A stretch of 64,000 nucleotides of DNA from Desnuesiella massiliensis. GTDB taxonomy: Bacteria; Bacillota; Clostridia; Clostridiales; Clostridiaceae. Below are positions 1 to 9,534 of this stretch, one piece after another. The notes under the pieces are model-generated. The model made no database searches. It had not been told where the DNA came from and saw nothing but the letters and a program-made list of their open reading frames with translations. Position 1 is the stretch's first letter. Every line of letters begins with the position of its first letter. The position numbers were made by a program, and so were the translations under genes. The stretch spans positions 186,001 to 250,000 of the forward strand of contig NZ_LN879456.1 of assembly GCF_001403615.1 (NCBI RefSeq), read 5' to 3'.

Positions 1-176
1 ATTGTGTTGACATCTCTAATCAAATAATTGCTGCTCAAGGGTTATTAAAAAAGGCCAATATGTTGATTCTCAGGCAGCATATGAATCACTGTGTAAAAGA
101 AGCTTTTTTAAATGATACTGGTGAGGAAAAGGTTGATGAGATAATGAATGTATTTCAAAAGCTGCTGGAAAAATAA
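1..176 (+). CDS. csoR: CsoR-family copper-sensing repressor, C-terminal part
   Basis: This is the end of a gene that begins before the window; the reading frame starts at base 3. About 57 residues remain and match the CsoR/DUF156 fold. A Cys at the second residue of the visible part and the later HMNHC segment supply the conserved Cys, His and Cys ligands that bind Cu(I) in CsoR. In known systems the apo-repressor sits on the cop promoter and leaves it when copper binds. Its stop lies 13 bases before the likely copA start, so csoR, copA and copZ probably form one self-regulated operon. The N-terminal DNA-contact part is outside the window. Confidence 0.85.
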   Translation, partial: CVDISNQIIAAQGLLKKANMLILRQHMNHCVKEAFLNDTGEEKVDEIMNVFQKLLEK

Positions 177-188
177 GGAGTGATGCAT

Positions 189-2624
189 TTGAATAAAATT
201 CTAAAAATAGAAGGGATGACTTGTGCAGCTTGTGTGAAGGCTGTGGAGAGAACCTGTAAAAAGGTAACTGGAGTAGAAAGTGCAGAGGTTAATTTAGCTA
301 CGGAGAAACTTAATATAACTTTTGATGAAAGTCAAGTGACTATTGAGGATATTCAAAAGGCTGTGGATAAAGCAGGATACAAGGCTCTCCTAGATACTTC
401 TAATGTAGTGTTAAAGATAGAAGGAATGACCTGCGCAGCTTGCGTTAGGGCTGTAGAAAGAGCAGTAAAGAAATTAGATGGCATTGTAGAAGCTAATGTA
501 AATTTAGCTACAGAAAAATTAAATGTATCCTTTGAGCCTTCAAAGGTAAATATACAAGATATAAAACAAGCAGTATTAAAGGCCGGATACAAAGCTTCAG
601 AGGAAGAATCCATTGATAAGGATAAATTAAAAAAAGAAGCTGATATTAAAGCTTTATGGAAAAGATTTATCATATCTGCCCTATTTACAGTTCCTCTATT
701 AGTAATATCTATGGGACATATGCTGGGATATCATTTGCCAGATATATTGGATCCCATGACAAGCCCCATGAATTTTGCTATAGTTCAATTGATATTAGTA
801 ATACCTGTAATGTATGAAGGAAAGAAGTTCTTTAAAGTTGGATTTAAGTCTTTATATATGAAGAATCCTAATATGGACTCATTAATTTCTATAGGAACCT
901 GGGCAGCATTCTTATATGGCCTATTTGCAGTATATCAAATCATAATTGGAAATGTAGATTATGCATATAAATTATATTTTGAATCTGCTGCCACCATATT
1001 AACCTTGATAACCTTAGGAAAGTATTTAGAATCAGTTACTAAAGGTAAGACTTCAGAAGCTATTAAAAAGCTTATGGGATTAGCCCCTAAAACTGCAACT
1101 ATAATAAAAGAGGGTAAAGAAGCCGTTATTCCTATAGATGACGTTATGGTAGGGGACATATTAGTAGTAAAACCAGGAGAAAAATTACCTGTAGATGGTG
1201 AGGTCATTGAAGGTATGACTTCCATTGATGAATCCATGCTAACAGGAGAAAGTATCCCTGTAGAAAAAACTCCAGGTCATAAAGTAATTGGTGCAAGTAT
1301 AAACAAAACAGGTTATATAAAGTATAAGGCTACCAAGGTTGGAAAAGATACTGCTTTAGCGCAAATAATCAAACTGGTGGAGGAAGCTCAAGGATCTAAG
1401 GCGCCTATAGCAAAACTAGCAGATATCATATCTGGATATTTTGTACCAATAGTAATATCCTTAGCTATAATTTCAGCTTTAGTTTGGTTCTTTGTAGGAG
1501 AAACTCCGGTATTTGCATTAACTATTTTTATATCAGTATTAGTCATTGCTTGTCCTTGTGCCCTAGGATTAGCTACACCTACAGCCATAATGGTGGGTAC
1601 AGGTAAAGGAGCAGAATATGGAGTGCTTATTAAGAGTGGAGAGGCCCTAGAAACCTCTCATAAAATAAATACTATTGTTTTTGATAAGACAGGTACTATA
1701 ACTGAAGGCAAGCCAAAGGTTACAGATATTGTGACTAATTTAGGGGATGAAAATGAAATATTACAGATTGCAGCAAGTATTGAGAAGGCTTCAGAGCATC
1801 CTTTAGGAGAGGCTATTGTTAAATATGCAGAGGAAAAGCAAATCCAGTTCTTGGCTGTAGAAAGCTTTAATGCTATTGCAGGTAAAGGTATTGAAGGAAT
1901 AGTGAAAAATAAGAATACTCTATTAGGAAATAGGAAATTAATGGCGGAGAGAAATATAGATATAAGCAGCCTAGAAGATAAATCCGTTACCATAGCTTTA
2001 GAAGGTAAAACCCCTATGTTTATTTCTATAGAAGGTAAGCTAGCAGGTATAATTGCTGTGGCAGATACAGTAAAAGAAAGCAGTAAAAGAGCCATTGAAA
2101 AGCTGCACTCCATGGGCATAAAGGTAGCTATGCTCACAGGAGATAATAAGAGAACTGCGGAGGCCATAGGTAAGCAAGTAGGTATTGATGTCATAATTTC
2201 AGAGGTATTACCACAGGATAAAGCTAATGAAGTAAAAAAACTTCAGGAACAAGGATACAAGGTTGCTATGGTGGGAGATGGTATTAATGACGCTCCAGCC
2301 CTAGCTATGGCAGATGTAGGTATTGCCATAGGTTCTGGTACCGACGTGGCTATGGAATCGGCAGATATAGTGTTGATGAGAAGTGATTTGATGGATGTTC
2401 CCACAGCTATACAACTTAGTAAAAACACCATAAGAAATATAAAACAGAATCTATTTTGGGCCTTTGGTTATAATACTTTAGGAATACCAGTAGCTATGGG
2501 CATATGGTATGCTTTAGGTGGACATCTATTAAATCCAATGATTGCAGCTCTTGCCATGAGTTTTAGTTCAGTATCAGTTTTATTAAATGCATTAAGATTA
2601 AAAACCTTTAAGCCATTAAACTAA
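189..2624 (+). CDS. copA: Copper-exporting P1B-type ATPase CopA
   Basis: This membrane pump uses ATP to export Cu(I). Two N-terminal heavy-metal-associated domains each carry MTCAAC (Cys12/15 and Cys82/85). The membrane part has the CPC metal site (residues 455-457). The cytoplasmic part has the phosphorylated Asp in DKTGT (D499) and the GDGIND hinge near residue 697. Length, about 811 residues, is normal for two-HMA CopA. I chose the TTG at 189 because AAGGAG (175-180) lies 8 bases upstream; the ATG at 183 and GTG at 180 are too close to that site. The context between csoR and copZ fits copper rather than zinc or cadmium. Confidence 0.96.
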   Translation: MNKILKIEGMTCAACVKAVERTCKKVTGVESAEVNLATEKLNITFDESQVTIEDIQKAVDKAGYKALLDTSNVVLKIEGMTCAACVRAVERAVKKLDGIVEANVNLATEKLNVSFEPSKVNIQDIKQAVLKAGYKASEEESIDKDKLKKEADIKALWKRFIISALFTVPLLVISMGHMLGYHLPDILDPMTSPMNFAIVQLILVIPVMYEGKKFFKVGFKSLYMKNPNMDSLISIGTWAAFLYGLFAVYQIIIGNVDYAYKLYFESAATILTLITLGKYLESVTKGKTSEAIKKLMGLAPKTATIIKEGKEAVIPIDDVMVGDILVVKPGEKLPVDGEVIEGMTSIDESMLTGESIPVEKTPGHKVIGASINKTGYIKYKATKVGKDTALAQIIKLVEEAQGSKAPIAKLADIISGYFVPIVISLAIISALVWFFVGETPVFALTIFISVLVIACPCALGLATPTAIMVGTGKGAEYGVLIKSGEALETSHKINTIVFDKTGTITEGKPKVTDIVTNLGDENEILQIAASIEKASEHPLGEAIVKYAEEKQIQFLAVESFNAIAGKGIEGIVKNKNTLLGNRKLMAERNIDISSLEDKSVTIALEGKTPMFISIEGKLAGIIAVADTVKESSKRAIEKLHSMGIKVAMLTGDNKRTAEAIGKQVGIDVIISEVLPQDKANEVKKLQEQGYKVAMVGDGINDAPALAMADVGIAIGSGTDVAMESADIVLMRSDLMDVPTAIQLSKNTIRNIKQNLFWAFGYNTLGIPVAMGIWYALGGHLLNPMIAALAMSFSSVSVLLNALRLKTFKPLN

Positions 2625-2686
2625 GAATTTAAACAATGAAAAATTGTTTAATATAAAATCTACAAATAGAGAGGAGTAATTGTATT

Positions 2687-2896
2687 ATGAAGAAAAAATT
2701 ATTAATAGAAGGAATGAGCTGCGGACACTGCGTAAAACATGTTAAAGAGGCTCTAAGTGAATTGGAAGGCGTAAGCTCAGTGGATGTAGATCTAGCATCC
2801 AAATCAGCAATACTTGAAGGAGAAGTATCCGAAGATAAGATTAAATTTGCTGTAGAAGATGCAGGCTATGAAGTAGTTTCTATAGAAAATATATAA
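2687..2896 (+). CDS. copZ: Copper chaperone CopZ
   Basis: A single 69-residue heavy-metal-associated domain with MSCGHC (Cys12, Cys15), the Cu(I) site of CopZ/Atx1 proteins. It would carry Cu(I) in the cytoplasm and hand it to the N-terminal domains of CopA encoded just upstream. A GAGGAG ribosome site precedes the ATG. A weak AT-rich hairpin (about 2630-2652) lies in the 62-base gap after copA and might trim the transcript, but the genes are probably co-transcribed. A terminator follows at once. Confidence 0.93.
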   Translation: MKKKLLIEGMSCGHCVKHVKEALSELEGVSSVDVDLASKSAILEGEVSEDKIKFAVEDAGYEVVSIENI

Positions 2897-2904
2897 TAAA
2901 ATTC

Positions 2905-2933
2905 AACCTTACAGTAATCTGTAAGGTTGTTTC
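2905..2933 (+). terminator. Terminator after copZ
   Basis: Perfect 10-bp stem AACCTTACAG / CTGTAAGGTT with a TAAT loop, followed by a short T-rich tract. It closes the csoR-copA-copZ unit. Confidence 0.75.
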
Positions 2934-2936
2934 CCT

Positions 2937-3042
2937 ATAAGAGGATGTAAAAAACATAGGTGTTCTTTTTCACGGGCCGCTGGTGGGGCTCCATGTACGG
3001 TATAGGGAAACCTATAGAACACCTTTTTTCACATCCTCCTAT
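2937..3042 (-). repeat. 107-bp dispersed palindromic repeat, copy 1 (inverted)
   Basis: An imperfect palindrome whose reverse complement matches the elements at 15998-16104 and 25374-25482 almost base for base. The outer arms read AGGAGGATGTGAAAAA / TTTTTCACATCCTCCT, and the GC-rich centre contains CCACCAGCGGCC. It ends 18 bases before the AGGAGG ribosome site of the response regulator gene, so its transcript would fold as a long 5' leader hairpin. No coding potential was seen. Confidence 0.8.
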
Positions 3043-3070
3043 AAGCTTATTTTTTCATTTAGGAGGATAA

Positions 3071-3763
3071 ATGGATATAAAAATATTGATTGTAGACGAT
3101 GAGCTTAAAATTATTGAGGTAGTTAAGTCTTACTTAAATAAAGAAGGCTATAAAGTATATGAAGCTATGGATGGAAAAAAAGCTTTGCAGATTTTTGATG
3201 AAGTTAACCCCGCATTAGTAATTTTAGATTTAATGCTTCCAGATTTATCAGGGGAAGAGCTATGCAAAACTATTAGAAAGAAGAGCCGGGTGCCAATTAT
3301 CATGCTAACTGCAAAGGTTGAAGAAGATAATGTAATTCAAGGCTTTAACCTAGGGGCAGACGATTACGTAACTAAACCCTTTAGCCCAAGACAATTGATT
3401 GCTAGAGTAAAAGCCCTATTAAGACGCAGTGAAGATGATATTATGACATTAAGTGATATAAGCAGTTATAATGATAATGAGCTTATCATAGATAATTTTA
3501 GGCACGAAGTTAGGAAAAATGATAATTTAGTCAATTTAACAAATACAGAATACAAAATATTAATTACCATGGCCAAATATCCTAAGAAGGCCTTTACTAG
3601 AGAAGAATTGGTTCTTTTGACTATGGGAGATGATTATGACGGCTTTGACAGAGTTATAGATACTCACGTAAAGAATTTAAGGCAGAAGCTTGAAGAGGAT
3701 ACGAAATGCCCCAAGTATATTAAAACTGTTCATGGAGTAGGATACAAATTTGGTGGTGAATAG
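3071..3763 (+). CDS. OmpR-family response regulator
   Basis: DNA-binding regulator of a two-component pair. The receiver (residues 1-120) has the acidic pair DD at 9-10, the phospho-acceptor D53 in VILDLMLPD, and the KPF lysine. The C-terminal winged helix (about 135-228) ends in the typical TVHGVGYKF. AGGAGG precedes the ATG, and the stop codon directly abuts the kinase start. The adjacent copper operon makes metal or envelope stress possible, but nothing in the sequence fixes the signal. Confidence 0.92.
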   Translation: MDIKILIVDDELKIIEVVKSYLNKEGYKVYEAMDGKKALQIFDEVNPALVILDLMLPDLSGEELCKTIRKKSRVPIIMLTAKVEEDNVIQGFNLGADDYVTKPFSPRQLIARVKALLRRSEDDIMTLSDISSYNDNELIIDNFRHEVRKNDNLVNLTNTEYKILITMAKYPKKAFTREELVLLTMGDDYDGFDRVIDTHVKNLRQKLEEDTKCPKYIKTVHGVGYKFGGE

Positions 3764-5161
3764 ATGAAAATAAGCTTGAGAAATTATTTAACCCTTTCCT
3801 ATATATTTATAGTAACCTTAACAATATTATTAATAGGCATATTAGTAAACTTTTTTTTGGAAAAACAATTTAAAGATTATGTAATAAATAATTTGGAGAA
3901 TAAAAGCAGAAGCGTTGCTACAGCCGTAGAGGAGCAGTACAATAGTGGAACCTGGAATAAGGCTATCATTGAAAGGGTAGGCATGAGTGCTTTAGAAAAT
4001 GGGTTAATACTAAGGGTTCAAGATGCTCAGGGTAATAGAATATGGGATGCTAGAGAGCATAACAATGGAAAATGCGAGGCTATGATTGCCCATATGGCTG
4101 AGAATATGATGGAAAGATATCCTACTTGGAAAGGGGGATATGTAAGTAAAATATATGATTTAAAAAAAGGAAATACTGTGATAGGTTCAGCTACTATAGG
4201 TTATTATGGTCCTTATTATTATAATGATAATGATTTGCTATTTCTTAAGACCTTAAATAATATATTTATTGTGGTAGAGATAATATCACTGCTGCTAGCT
4301 ATATTAGCCGGAATTGGCATGAGCAGAACTTTGAGCAAACCTATATTAACCGTGGTAGGTGCTACGGATAATATATCGAAAGGTAAGTATAAAAGTAGGG
4401 TAGATTCAGAATCTAATATAAATGAGCTTAACAGTTTGAGTAATAGTATTAACGATCTAGCTGCAACTTTAAATAGACAGGAGCTTTTAAGAAAAAGGCT
4501 AACAGAAGATATATCTCATGAATTGAGAACTCCTTTAACCACATTACAGAGCCATATGGAGGCTATGATAGATGGTGTGTGGGAGCCCACGAAAGAAAGA
4601 ATAGAATGCTGCTATGAAGAAGTGGTGAGGCTAAAGGGCTTGGTAGGAAGCCTAGAAAAGTTAGCTAAGTATGAAGCAGATAATATAATACTTAACAGAA
4701 GTAATTTTAATATTAGCGAATTAATAAATAAGATAAATATTAATTTTCAGGGAATGGCCTTAACAAAAAACATAAAAATAGTGACCTCCGTTGAAGATTT
4801 TACATTATGTGCTGATAAGGATAAGATAAGCCAGGTGTTAATTAATGTGATTTCAAATGCTATAAAATATACAGAAGATAAAGGTGATATTTTAATAAAA
4901 AGCTATAGATTAAATAATGTTGGAATTATTGAAATAAAGGATAGTGGTATTGGTATTTCTAAGGAGGACTTGCCATTTATTTTTGAAAGATTTTATAGGG
5001 TTGACAAATCAAGAAATAGATTTACTGGAGGAGCAGGAATAGGCTTAGCCATTACAAAATCTATAGTGGAAGCACATAATGGAAGCATTAAGGTAGAAAG
5101 CGAAGTTGGAAAAGGAACTAAATTTACAATATTACTCCCTAATAATATAAGCTGTACCTAA
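3764..5161 (+). CDS. Membrane sensor histidine kinase
   Basis: Partner of the regulator that ends one base upstream. Membrane helices lie near residues 10-30 and 165-187, with an extracellular sensor of about 135 residues between them. A HAMP segment follows, then the H-box ISHELRTP, N-box ISNAIKY, G1 DSGIGIS and a G2 box with GAGIGLAI. Length (465) is usual for this class. It should autophosphorylate on the H-box His and pass phosphate to D53 of the upstream regulator. The sensor region resembles no ligand domain I recognise. Confidence 0.92.
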   Translation: MKISLRNYLTLSYIFIVTLTILLIGILVNFFLEKQFKDYVINNLENKSRSVATAVEEQYNSGTWNKAIIERVGMSALENGLILRVQDAQGNRIWDAREHNNGKCEAMIAHMAENMMERYPTWKGGYVSKIYDLKKGNTVIGSATIGYYGPYYYNDNDLLFLKTLNNIFIVVEIISLLLAILAGIGMSRTLSKPILTVVGATDNISKGKYKSRVDSESNINELNSLSNSINDLAATLNRQELLRKRLTEDISHELRTPLTTLQSHMEAMIDGVWEPTKERIECCYEEVVRLKGLVGSLEKLAKYEADNIILNRSNFNISELINKININFQGMALTKNIKIVTSVEDFTLCADKDKISQVLINVISNAIKYTEDKGDILIKSYRLNNVGIIEIKDSGIGISKEDLPFIFERFYRVDKSRNRFTGGAGIGLAITKSIVEAHNGSIKVESEVGKGTKFTILLPNNISCT

Positions 5162-5184
5162 TAATCATAGGTACAGCTTATATT
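5144..5184. terminator. Bidirectional terminator between convergent genes
   Basis: A 17-bp perfect stem, AATATAAGCTGTACCTA with its complement, around a 7-base loop. It overlaps the last codons of the kinase and abuts the end of the minus-strand gene at 5184, with T-rich flanks on both sides. Confidence 0.8.
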
Positions 5185-5843
5185 TATTTATTTATACTTT
5201 CATAAACTGAAGCTATAAAGTCAAATTCCTGTTCGTCACTAATCTCTCCAAAGTTATCTTCTGAGATTCCAGGATAGTAATATAGTATGAACTTCTCGTC
5301 TTTACTCATGAGACTTTGAATGATTATATACTTTCTGTCTAACTCACAATCTTGCAATGTAGCCAGTACCTTATACCTATCTTCAGCGCCAGTTCTATCA
5401 TTAGTCAAGTTTAAAATATAGTTGTCGTGGAAGGTAGCGTTAATTTTTTCGTGGTCACAATAAACTATCTTTGAGCCAGGTCTACAGCCAAGACAACTAT
5501 CAAACTTGCAGGTAGCGGTACAATTTAAGCAGGCACATTTACCACATTTTTCAAGTTGGTTAAAATTATCTAGATTATCAGCTTTATAGGATTCTAAAAG
5601 TCCAGAATATTTATCATTATTGAAAAGCTTTGAGAAAAAGCCCTCTTTTTTGCTATCCCTTTCAGCTGAATCTAGTAATTCCATATATTTTTTTAACACT
5701 GGTAACTTTGTTATATATTTTCTGTTAGATAAATCTTGCTTTTCAAGAAAGGGAGATACGTTATCTATGGCATAGTTTATATCTACAAAGAGCTTACCAT
5801 AACGCTCCCTTTCTGAATTTAAAAACCCCTCCATCTTATCCAT
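5184..5843 (-). CDS. Hypothetical protein with an eight-cysteine cluster, last gene of the pspA operon
   Basis: A 219-residue soluble protein with no signal peptide. Its most striking part is residues 100-129, where eight cysteines sit close together (C100, C103, C105, C108, C112, C117, C120, C129). This spacing suggests a metal-binding knuckle, probably zinc, though iron-sulfur cannot be excluded. The N-terminus is helical and charged; the C-terminus is acidic. It starts 8 bases after the pspA stop with its own AGGTGA site, so the two are co-transcribed. I do not recognise the family. The context suggests a partner in envelope-stress response. Confidence 0.7.
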   Translation of the reverse strand: MDKMEGFLNSERERYGKLFVDINYAIDNVSPFLEKQDLSNRKYITKLPVLKKYMELLDSAERDSKKEGFFSKLFNNDKYSGLLESYKADNLDNFNQLEKCGKCACLNCTATCKFDSCLGCRPGSKIVYCDHEKINATFHDNYILNLTNDRTGAEDRYKVLATLQDCELDRKYIIIQSLMSKDEKFILYYYPGISEDNFGEISDEQEFDFIASVYESINK

Positions 5844-5851
5844 ACTGTCAC

Positions 5852-6502
5852 CTATTGTTGTTTATATTTTTCTAATTCTGCATCTAGATCTAATTCCTTA
5901 AGCTTTTCAAATTCCTTATCTAAGGAGTTATCGGTTCTTAAGTCTTCAAGACCTTCAGCCATAGCTTCTTTCTTTTGAATCTTTCTTTCTATATCGTCTA
6001 TATTTATTCTGTTATTGCTAGTTTGAACATTAGCTAATATTTCATTTACTTTCTTGCTAGCTTCTGCATTGTTATATCTTGCAGCTGCTTCATCTCTATA
6101 GTTTCTTGTTTTTTCTATTTCTTCTTCTAAATCTCTAAGATTTTTCTTGATGACTTCGGCTTTCTTTGAAGCTTCCTCATAGCTAGCTTTTAAGGACTCA
6201 TGTTTTTTATCTGCCTCTAATTTCTTTTCAAGGGCCTTCTTAGCTAATTCTTCATTTCCCTTGCCCATGGCAAATCTAACTTTTTCATCAAATTCTTTTG
6301 ACTCCTTAATAGAAGCTTCCATCTTCTTTTCAATTTCATGCACATTACCTAAAATTTGAGCAGAAGATAATTTTGCTTTGTTTAAACTCTCTTCCATATC
6401 CCTTATTTTTTGATCTAGTAGTTCTACTGGATTCTCCATGTTGTCTAATGTGTCATTGACCTTTGCTCTAAACATATTTGATATTCTGTTGAAAATTCCC
6501 AT
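5852..6502 (-). CDS. pspA: PspA/IM30-family membrane-stress protein
   Basis: 216 residues, almost entirely long charged helices, beginning MGIFNRISNMFRAKVND, the typical start of PspA/IM30 and LiaH proteins, followed by the NPVELLDQKIRDMEE helix. Such proteins assemble into rods or rings on the inner membrane face and protect leaky membranes. AGGAGG precedes the ATG. It is the middle gene of a three-gene minus-strand operon. No LiaRS-type system is directly attached. Confidence 0.9.
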   Translation of the reverse strand: MGIFNRISNMFRAKVNDTLDNMENPVELLDQKIRDMEESLNKAKLSSAQILGNVHEIEKKMEASIKESKEFDEKVRFAMGKGNEELAKKALEKKLEADKKHESLKASYEEASKKAEVIKKNLRDLEEEIEKTRNYRDEAAARYNNAEASKKVNEILANVQTSNNRINIDDIERKIQKKEAMAEGLEDLRTDNSLDKEFEKLKELDLDAELEKYKQQ

Positions 6503-6524
6503 AATACAACCTCCTAAATTTTTG

Positions 6525-7136
6525 TTATTTTCTTCTAAATAAATTTTTTAAAAATTTTATAATCAAAACAAGTATGATTATAAAAATTATAAATCTAATG
6601 ATTGAACCGATTAAGCTAAAGCCTGAGGATACATATCCCCCAGAGCTATTATATCTGCTCCCACCCCATGGAATAGGTATAGGTATTGGAATCCATGAGG
6701 ATTTAGGCTTATCATACTGGTTTCCATAATTTTTATTAGAGGAACTGCTCCCACTGTTTGAACTATTGTTTTGGCTGGAGGAGCTGCTGTTATTCTTATT
6801 TCCTGCTGGTGTATTAGAAAAGCTGCCAGATTTAAACCCTCCAGAAGAAGATTTTGAAGTACTTCCAGAAGACTTAGAGGAGCTATTATTTGACCAGCCT
6901 GATGGTTTTGAAGGGGAAGTAGTCTTAGGGGTAGAACTCTTAGGAGTGCTACTTTTAAAGGAACCCGATTTAAAACCACCAGAAGAAGCTTTTGGAGCTG
7001 CAGTTGCTACCATATAAGATTGCTCATATCCTGCAAAATTTAATAGATTATCTCCATAAAAGCTAGTTATCATAAAAGTAAAAGCTAATAGTATTGAAAA
7101 TAAAAAGCGCTTTTTATTTATTTTTCTCACCCCCAC
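6525..7136 (-). CDS. Membrane-anchored Ser/Gly-rich low-complexity protein
   Basis: About 200 residues. An N-terminal hydrophobic segment (residues 10-25) is a signal or anchor. A Ser/Lys/Gly/Asn-rich stretch follows (50-140) in which SSGGFKSGSF occurs twice, then a Pro/Ile repeat (PIPIPIPW), and finally a strong membrane helix (about 178-195) with a basic tail. The likely topology is an extracytoplasmic linker held at both ends. It is the first gene of the pspA operon. The start is unclear: GTG at 7136 or 7130 are the candidates and neither has a well-placed ribosome site. I do not recognise the family. Confidence 0.7.
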   Translation of the reverse strand: MGVRKINKKRFLFSILLAFTFMITSFYGDNLLNFAGYEQSYMVATAAPKASSGGFKSGSFKSSTPKSSTPKTTSPSKPSGWSNNSSSKSSGSTSKSSSGGFKSGSFSNTPAGNKNNSSSSSQNNSSNSGSSSSNKNYGNQYDKPKSSWIPIPIPIPWGGSRYNSSGGYVSSGFSLIGSIIRFIIFIIILVLIIKFLKNLFRRK

Positions 7137-7667
7137 ATATAAATAATCATTTATGTAAATAAGAATTAACCATGAATTAATTATAAGTTATAATATACTA
7201 TATTACAAACTATAAATTAACTCGTTTTAGGTAAATTCATACTATTTTATTAGTATAAATTACTAGAACTTCAAATATCTCTATGTATCTTTATATATCA
7301 TCATTTTTCAAAGAGTTTAAAAGAAAAGAATATTGGATTAAGTGTTATTTTATACTGTTTAATGCTGAACTATATATTATATGGATTGTAGGATTTCTTA
7401 TCATATTAAACTTATAAAAATATATGACCTACAAAGCACATTATCTTAAGCTTTCCTCCTTTCATTATCAATATTCTACCATAATAATATGACTATGTTA
7501 TATTAATTTTATAATAATATTGTATTCAAAAATAAATAATATATTTAAGTTATTCAAAGCATAGTGAAACTTGCTTTACTGCTAAGGTTTATGTAAAATA
7601 AAGTTATTAGGTATGCAAGAGATGCCTTAAAGCAAATAATCTATAACTGCAAAAGGAGAGGGAATTA
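7137..7667. other. 531-bp divergent intergenic region
   Basis: It separates the minus-strand pspA operon from the plus-strand S1 gene and must hold both promoters; only the plus one is clear (7571-7599). On the minus strand an AAGGAGG site (about 7452-7458) precedes a possible 9-codon ORF ending at 7414, but its spacing is long. No longer reading frame was seen. Confidence 0.5.
7571..7599 (+). promoter_or_regulatory. Sigma-A-type promoter of the S1-domain gene
   Basis: TTGCTT and TAAAAT separated by exactly 17 bases, with an upstream TG giving an extended -10. It is the best match in the gap and leaves a leader of about 60 bases. Confidence 0.65.
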
Positions 7668-8846
7668 ATGACTATAGAAAATTTTGAAGAGAAGTCAATG
7701 GAAGATTTATTTAAAGGTGCCTATGATTTTAAGAGAATACGTAGGGGAGATATTATAAAGGGTAAAATTATTAAGATTACAGATAAAGAGGCTTTTGTAA
7801 ATATTAATTATATATCTGATGGAATTATTCCAAAAGAAGAACTTACCGATGACCTAGAATTGGATCCTAGAGATATTTTAAGTGAAGGACAAGAGATTGA
7901 TGTTATAGTGCTAAGTACCGATGATGGAGAGGGCAATGTTCTGGTTTCAAAGAAACAAGCAGATGCTATTAAGGTCTGGGAAGAGATGGAAAGTAGTAAA
8001 GAGCTAGGTACAATTATTAAAGTTAAGGTAAAAGAAGCTGTTAAAGGGGGAGCTGTAGCCATGATAAAGGGCATAAGAGCCTTTATTCCAGCTTCACAAT
8101 TAAGCTTGAATCATGTTGAAAATCTAGAGGATTTTGTAGGTAAAGAATTAGAAGTTAAGGTTATTGAAGTAAATGAAAATGATAACAAGATAATATTGTC
8201 AAGAAAGATAATTGAGAAAGAACAGGCTCAAGATGCAAAAGATAAAATATGGTCAGAATTAAGTAGGGGAGAAAAAAGGAGTGCAGTAATTACAAGGTTA
8301 GCTAAATTTGGAGCTTTTGCAGATTTAGGCGGCTTAGAAGGATTAATCCATTTAAATGATTTATCCTGGAAGAGGGTCATGGATCCAGCAGAAATAGTAT
8401 CTGTAGGGGATAAAGTAGAGGTTTATGTTATAGATTTTGATAAGGAGAGAAATAGAGTATCCTTAGGCCTTAAGTCTGTAGAAGAGGATCCTTGGAATCT
8501 TGCATCTTCCACATTAAAAGTAAATGATATAGTAGAAGGTGTAGTAACAAAATTAATGAACTTTGGAGCCTTTGTTGAAGTTAGCGCTGGCTTAGAAGGA
8601 TTAGTGCATTTATCAGAGCTATCTGAAGAAAGAGTAATTAAAGCTTCAGATATAGTCAATGTGGGCGATAAGGTAAAAGTAAAGATATTAGGGATAGATG
8701 TTAAAAATAAAAAGCTATCCTTAAGCATTAAGGAAGCTATAGAAAAACCTCAAATAGATTATAGCGAATATAATGACAACGATAATGGAGTAACCCTAGG
8801 AGACTTATTAAAGGACAAATTCAAAGGATTAAAATTTGAGGAATAA
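7668..8846 (+). CDS. S1 RNA-binding domain protein (ribosomal protein S1-like)
   Basis: 392 residues with four S1 beta-barrel repeats, at about residues 24-90, 110-175, 198-262 and 283-350. The last two carry the typical KFGAFADLGGLEGLIH and NFGAFVEVSAGLEGLVH signatures. Low-GC Gram-positive S1 homologues (YpfD-like) have four repeats, against six in E. coli. The expected role is mRNA binding in translation or RNA stability. A strong AAAGGAGAGGG site precedes the ATG. The gene has its own promoter and terminator, so it is monocistronic. Confidence 0.9.
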   Translation: MTIENFEEKSMEDLFKGAYDFKRIRRGDIIKGKIIKITDKEAFVNINYISDGIIPKEELTDDLELDPRDILSEGQEIDVIVLSTDDGEGNVLVSKKQADAIKVWEEMESSKELGTIIKVKVKEAVKGGAVAMIKGIRAFIPASQLSLNHVENLEDFVGKELEVKVIEVNENDNKIILSRKIIEKEQAQDAKDKIWSELSRGEKRSAVITRLAKFGAFADLGGLEGLIHLNDLSWKRVMDPAEIVSVGDKVEVYVIDFDKERNRVSLGLKSVEEDPWNLASSTLKVNDIVEGVVTKLMNFGAFVEVSAGLEGLVHLSELSEERVIKASDIVNVGDKVKVKILGIDVKNKKLSLSIKEAIEKPQIDYSEYNDNDNGVTLGDLLKDKFKGLKFEE

Positions 8847-8864
8847 AATATAATATAATTAAGA

Positions 8865-8893
8865 TGAGGATGTCTGCATAGACATCCTCACTT
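8865..8893. terminator. Bidirectional terminator
   Basis: 10-bp perfect stem TGAGGATGTC / GACATCCTCA with loop TGCATA. It sits between the convergent S1 gene and the RNA-ligase-like gene, whose stop codon overlaps the stem. Confidence 0.8.
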
Positions 8894-9412
8894 TAATTTA
8901 AACTCTTTAAAGGTTACCCAACGATATTTTTCCCATTTTAAAATGCTTATATTATCAAAAAGTAAGTCAAAATTACAAAGTTGTTTATTTACATCAGTAT
9001 ATATCTGGTCAAAAGTAGCTTCTTCAAGTTTTGATACAATAGTACAATGATATACCTTTTCCTTTTTTTCATTTGCCTTCCACTCCAAATTGGGTATTTT
9101 TAGCAACTCTTTCATGTAGGTGTCTACTATATGTTTTCCTTCATCAGACATATTAACTTTCATATATAATACATTTTTTCTAAAGTATCCAAAGCCTTTT
9201 ATGCTCATAGGAGCGCTGTTTTGTTTTGAACAAAAACTTTTTGTTAAATTTATTATTTCATTAGCATCTTCAATTTTAAAAGGGGCCTTTATAGTAAAAT
9301 GGGCAGGTAGCTTTTGAGGTCTTACTTGAAATTTTTCACATACTTCTTCAACTAATTTTTCATGAAACTTTAAGGCTTCCCCTCTGATTAAGCATACAAT
9401 AACATATCTCAT
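8888..9412 (-). CDS. 2'-5' RNA ligase / cyclic phosphodiesterase superfamily protein
   Basis: A 174-residue protein of the 2H phosphoesterase fold, identified by two HxT motifs (HFTI at residue 38 and HCTI at 122) spaced as in LigT/YjcG-like proteins. Members act on 2',3'-cyclic phosphates or 2'-5' linkages in RNA; the substrate here is unknown. I start at the ATG at 9412 because GGTGGTG lies just upstream; the open frame runs 47 codons further but shows only hydrophobic non-conserved sequence. It stands alone, convergent with the S1 gene. Confidence 0.8.
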   Translation of the reverse strand: MRYVIVCLIRGEALKFHEKLVEEVCEKFQVRPQKLPAHFTIKAPFKIEDANEIINLTKSFCSKQNSAPMSIKGFGYFRKNVLYMKVNMSDEGKHIVDTYMKELLKIPNLEWKANEKKEKVYHCTIVSKLEEATFDQIYTDVNKQLCNFDLLFDNISILKWEKYRWVTFKEFKLK

Positions 9413-9534
9413 AATTTTCACCACCATTATTTTAGTCTGTATAATATTATAAAAATTATTTATATCGATTATGTAAAACCTACCTATATTAATATGATAT
9501 AATTTATCTAGCAAAAATTCTAGGAGGAATAAAT

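Noticed and set aside
1658..2194. 178-codon frame opposite copA
   Set aside because: It is antisense to a strongly conserved gene and has no start signals; a shadow of codon bias.
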